Shown: one piece after another, positions 62,286 through 64,000 of the stretch
Layout of the letters: every line of letters starts with the position of its first letter
How positions within the stretch are numbered: the stretch's first letter is position 1
Assembly: GCA_052400625.1 (NCBI GenBank)
Contig: JBQTGH010000001.1
Origin: Thermophagus sp052400625
GTDB lineage: Bacteria; Bacteroidota; Bacteroidia; Bacteroidales; Marinilabiliaceae
Direction: 5' to 3' (one strand)
Length of the DNA stretch: 64,000 nucleotides
Translations under genes and position numbers: made by a program
Notes under the pieces: generated by a model
The model's input: the letters and a program-made list of their open reading frames with translations, nothing else
Told to the model about the DNA's origin: nothing
Databases searched by the model: none

Positions 62286-62612
62286 ATTTAATATTGAGAA
62301 TTCATTTTAAACATTTCTTGTCTAGTCTCAAATCAATACCTCAAAGAAACACATAAAATCATCAATTTAGAAATCATCAATATTTTTCTCTCCTATTTCT
62401 ATTCAGTCCGAACCACAACATCAGCTCCGAAGTGCCTTTGACACAAATTTCCGAGCAGCCGCCTCCTTTTTTATTCAGGCATTTGAATCCCCGTGTTTTT
62501 TAATCGGTTTGAATGTTTTTTTGACCGAGTTAGTCAACAACTATCTGGCTCTAAAAAAAACGGGGTTGTCTGCTGTCAAACAACCCCGTCTCATCGGCAA
62601 TTATCACTTCGT
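62286..62612. other. Intergenic region with GH13 terminator
   Basis: About 325 bp between pcm and the leftward GH13 gene. It contains the strong terminator at 62553-62589 and otherwise no feature I can support. Confidence 0.6.
62553..62589 (-). terminator. Rho-independent terminator of the GH13 gene
   Basis: A perfect 10-bp stem (62560-62569 with 62580-62589) is followed on the minus strand by a run of eight T (A run 62553-62560). It lies 23 bp past the GH13 stop codon. Confidence 0.9.
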
Positions 62613-64000
62613 TTACTGCTTCACTATTTTTTGCCAATAGACTTTATCGGTAGCCTCTACCATCTTCAACAGGTATACTCCTTTATGCAGACCGGAAACA
62701 TTTATCGTTTCTCTTCCCGAAACGTTTTCCAAAAAAACCATTCTTCCCGAATAGTCATATATGGCAATTTCTTTAATTCCCTGATCACTTTCTGTTTGGA
62801 AGGTCAGTGTGTTGGAAACCGGATTAGGATAAACCCGTATCCTCTCCTCATCAATCATTACTTGGGGACCGGATGAAGTGATATTCCTGAACCCTTCAAG
62901 TTTTGAAGAGGTGAAAAAAGCAAATTCTCCGGGATCTAGCGTAACTTCCATATTCTGATCCGACACATTAACACTATCACCCACAAAATGATTGTACCAC
63001 CATCCTGTTTTACTGAAAAGAGGTTTAACCCTCGTTGTTTCCAAGCCAAAGTTTCCAACTAACCGCACATCCGTATCAGAACCGTTTAGCCGAATATACT
63101 TTACCGGATCATTAACTTCCAACTCAAAATCTGCGGTAGAAAACACCTCATATTTTTTCTTCAGGTTAATGATATTCGCAAAAACCATCCAAAGCGTTTC
63201 CCGATAATAGTCCTCCAGGTATTCCCATTTGGGTGGTTTCTGACTCAGCCGTCCCCCATCATCAATACTTATGTCATATCCCATTTCACCAAACTGCCAG
63301 ATCATTTTGGGACCGGGTATCGACATCAAAAAGACCGCAGCCATGCCAAATCTGTCGGCAGCATTTTCAAGCTCCTTAACTTCATAACTACCGGATGAGT
63401 TGCCATAAGCTTGGGCTTTAAACATCAATCGTTCCTCATCATGACTTTCCATATACGCCACCACATTGGGGTTGCTCCATCCCCGTTGCTTGTATGATGC
63501 CCATGAAAAATCGGACTTCCCGTCTTCATGATAGCCCATAATGGCTTCCCCAAAAGAATAATTCATATTACCCCACAGCAGAATGCCATGATCGGCCAGG
63601 ACCTTCTCTTCCGAATTTTCAGAAAGATGTTCGAAAATAACATAGGCATCCGGATTCTTTTCCCATATCTTATCGGCCATTCGCTTCAAAATATTGATCC
63701 TTGAAGCATCAAAATCACTGGCCCACGATGAAGGACCATACGGGGTATTGGTAAAACCTTTGGTAAAATCGAAACGAAATCCGTCAACCCGCAGTTCTGT
63801 CATCCAGAACGATGTAATGCTATCAACCAATTCCTGAGTATAAGGACTTTCATGATTAAAATCATAACCCCACTGTGCATCTGCATTCTGCATATTATGC
63901 TCCCGATTATACCAAGGGTTATTCTCGGCCGGCTTACCCCCTTCCAGATACATTTGAGCCAATGGCGACTGACCATAGCTATGGTTCAAAACCAAATCCA
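62613..64000 (-). CDS. GH13 alpha-amylase-type enzyme with type IX sorting domain (5' end outside the window)
   Basis: At least 462 residues; the reading frame runs off the right edge, where the visible part starts in region I of the barrel (DLVLNHSYG). Catalytic motifs follow in order: nucleophile region RVDGFRFDF, acid region VIFEHLSE, and transition-state Asp in MESHDEERL. After the C-terminal beta-domain comes a type A T9SS sorting domain of about 70 residues (IRVYPNPVSNTLTFQ to the final IVKQ), so the enzyme is exported to the cell surface. It probably degrades starch or glycogen-like glucans. The rest of the domain order is not visible. Confidence 0.92.
   Translation of the reverse strand, partial: DLVLNHSYGQSPLAQMYLEGGKPAENNPWYNREHNMQNADAQWGYDFNHESPYTQELVDSITSFWMTELRVDGFRFDFTKGFTNTPYGPSSWASDFDASRINILKRMADKIWEKNPDAYVIFEHLSENSEEKVLADHGILLWGNMNYSFGEAIMGYHEDGKSDFSWASYKQRGWSNPNVVAYMESHDEERLMFKAQAYGNSSGSYEVKELENAADRFGMAAVFLMSIPGPKMIWQFGEMGYDISIDDGGRLSQKPPKWEYLEDYYRETLWMVFANIINLKKKYEVFSTADFELEVNDPVKYIRLNGSDTDVRLVGNFGLETTRVKPLFSKTGWWYNHFVGDSVNVSDQNMEVTLDPGEFAFFTSSKLEGFRNITSSGPQVMIDEERIRVYPNPVSNTLTFQTESDQGIKEIAIYDYSGRMVFLENVSGRETINVSGLHKGVYLLKMVEATDKVYWQKIVKQ

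Overview
The window reads as chromosomal DNA of a Bacteroidota bacterium, most likely a gliding, polysaccharide-degrading member of Bacteroidales/Marinilabiliales. The evidence is a SusC/SusD pair driven by a FecI-type sigma factor and FecR anti-sigma factor, a GldB-type gliding lipoprotein, a truncated GH13 enzyme with a type IX secretion C-terminal sorting domain, many lipoprotein signal peptides, and promoter candidates of the TAnnTTTG type used by this phylum. I saw no tRNA, rRNA, CRISPR array or intact insertion sequence.

Layout. 1-4.9 kb: housekeeping genes (GNAT acetyltransferase, GH20 hexosaminidase, ispE, cupin, lipoate ligase), with a cloverleaf-like bidirectional terminator at 228-312. 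5.0-6.35 kb: a small accessory island holding a 21-bp minisatellite that is also an open frame of heptapeptide repeats, a 55-codon ORF overlapping it by ATGA, an IS3-type OrfA remnant and a 15-bp perfect palindrome. 6.36-36.4 kb: a 30-kb polysaccharide utilisation locus (PUL), all on the minus strand. In transcription order it encodes ECF sigma, FecR, SusC, SusD, a fimbrillin-like lipoprotein, an unassigned toroid-type protein B, two SGNH hydrolases, GH3, a GH67-like lipoprotein, toroid-type protein A (paralogue of B), GH105, a beta-helix protein, two alpha/beta-hydrolase esterases, a GH92-like enzyme and a DUF5060-type putative glycosidase. 37.3-64 kb: core functions (nadE, gldB, a nitrilase/5-formyl-THF cyclo-ligase fusion, ferredoxin, acyl-CoA carboxylase subunits, lptG-tgt, GT2 with an ECF sigma factor, rsmG, rpmH, PASTA-rluD-ddl, tpx, ankyrin lipoprotein, gcvP, metallo-beta-lactamase-fold hydrolase, pcm, partial GH13).

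How the genes fit together. SusC carries an N-terminal STN domain, so ligand binding at the outer membrane can be relayed through FecR to the ECF sigma factor. The enzymes suggest an esterified, branched, uronic-acid-containing glycan: four esterase-like proteins, a GH105 unsaturated-uronyl hydrolase, a GH67-like protein, and two paralogous proteins with an Asn-His pair like those of (alpha/alpha)-toroid polysaccharide lyases. If those paralogues are lyases, they would make the unsaturated ends that GH105 removes. One has an ordinary signal peptide and the other a lipoprotein signal, suggesting a split between periplasm and cell surface. This is the best candidate for an undescribed system in the window. 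The nitrilase/5-FCL fusion and the repeat-protein island are the next most interesting.
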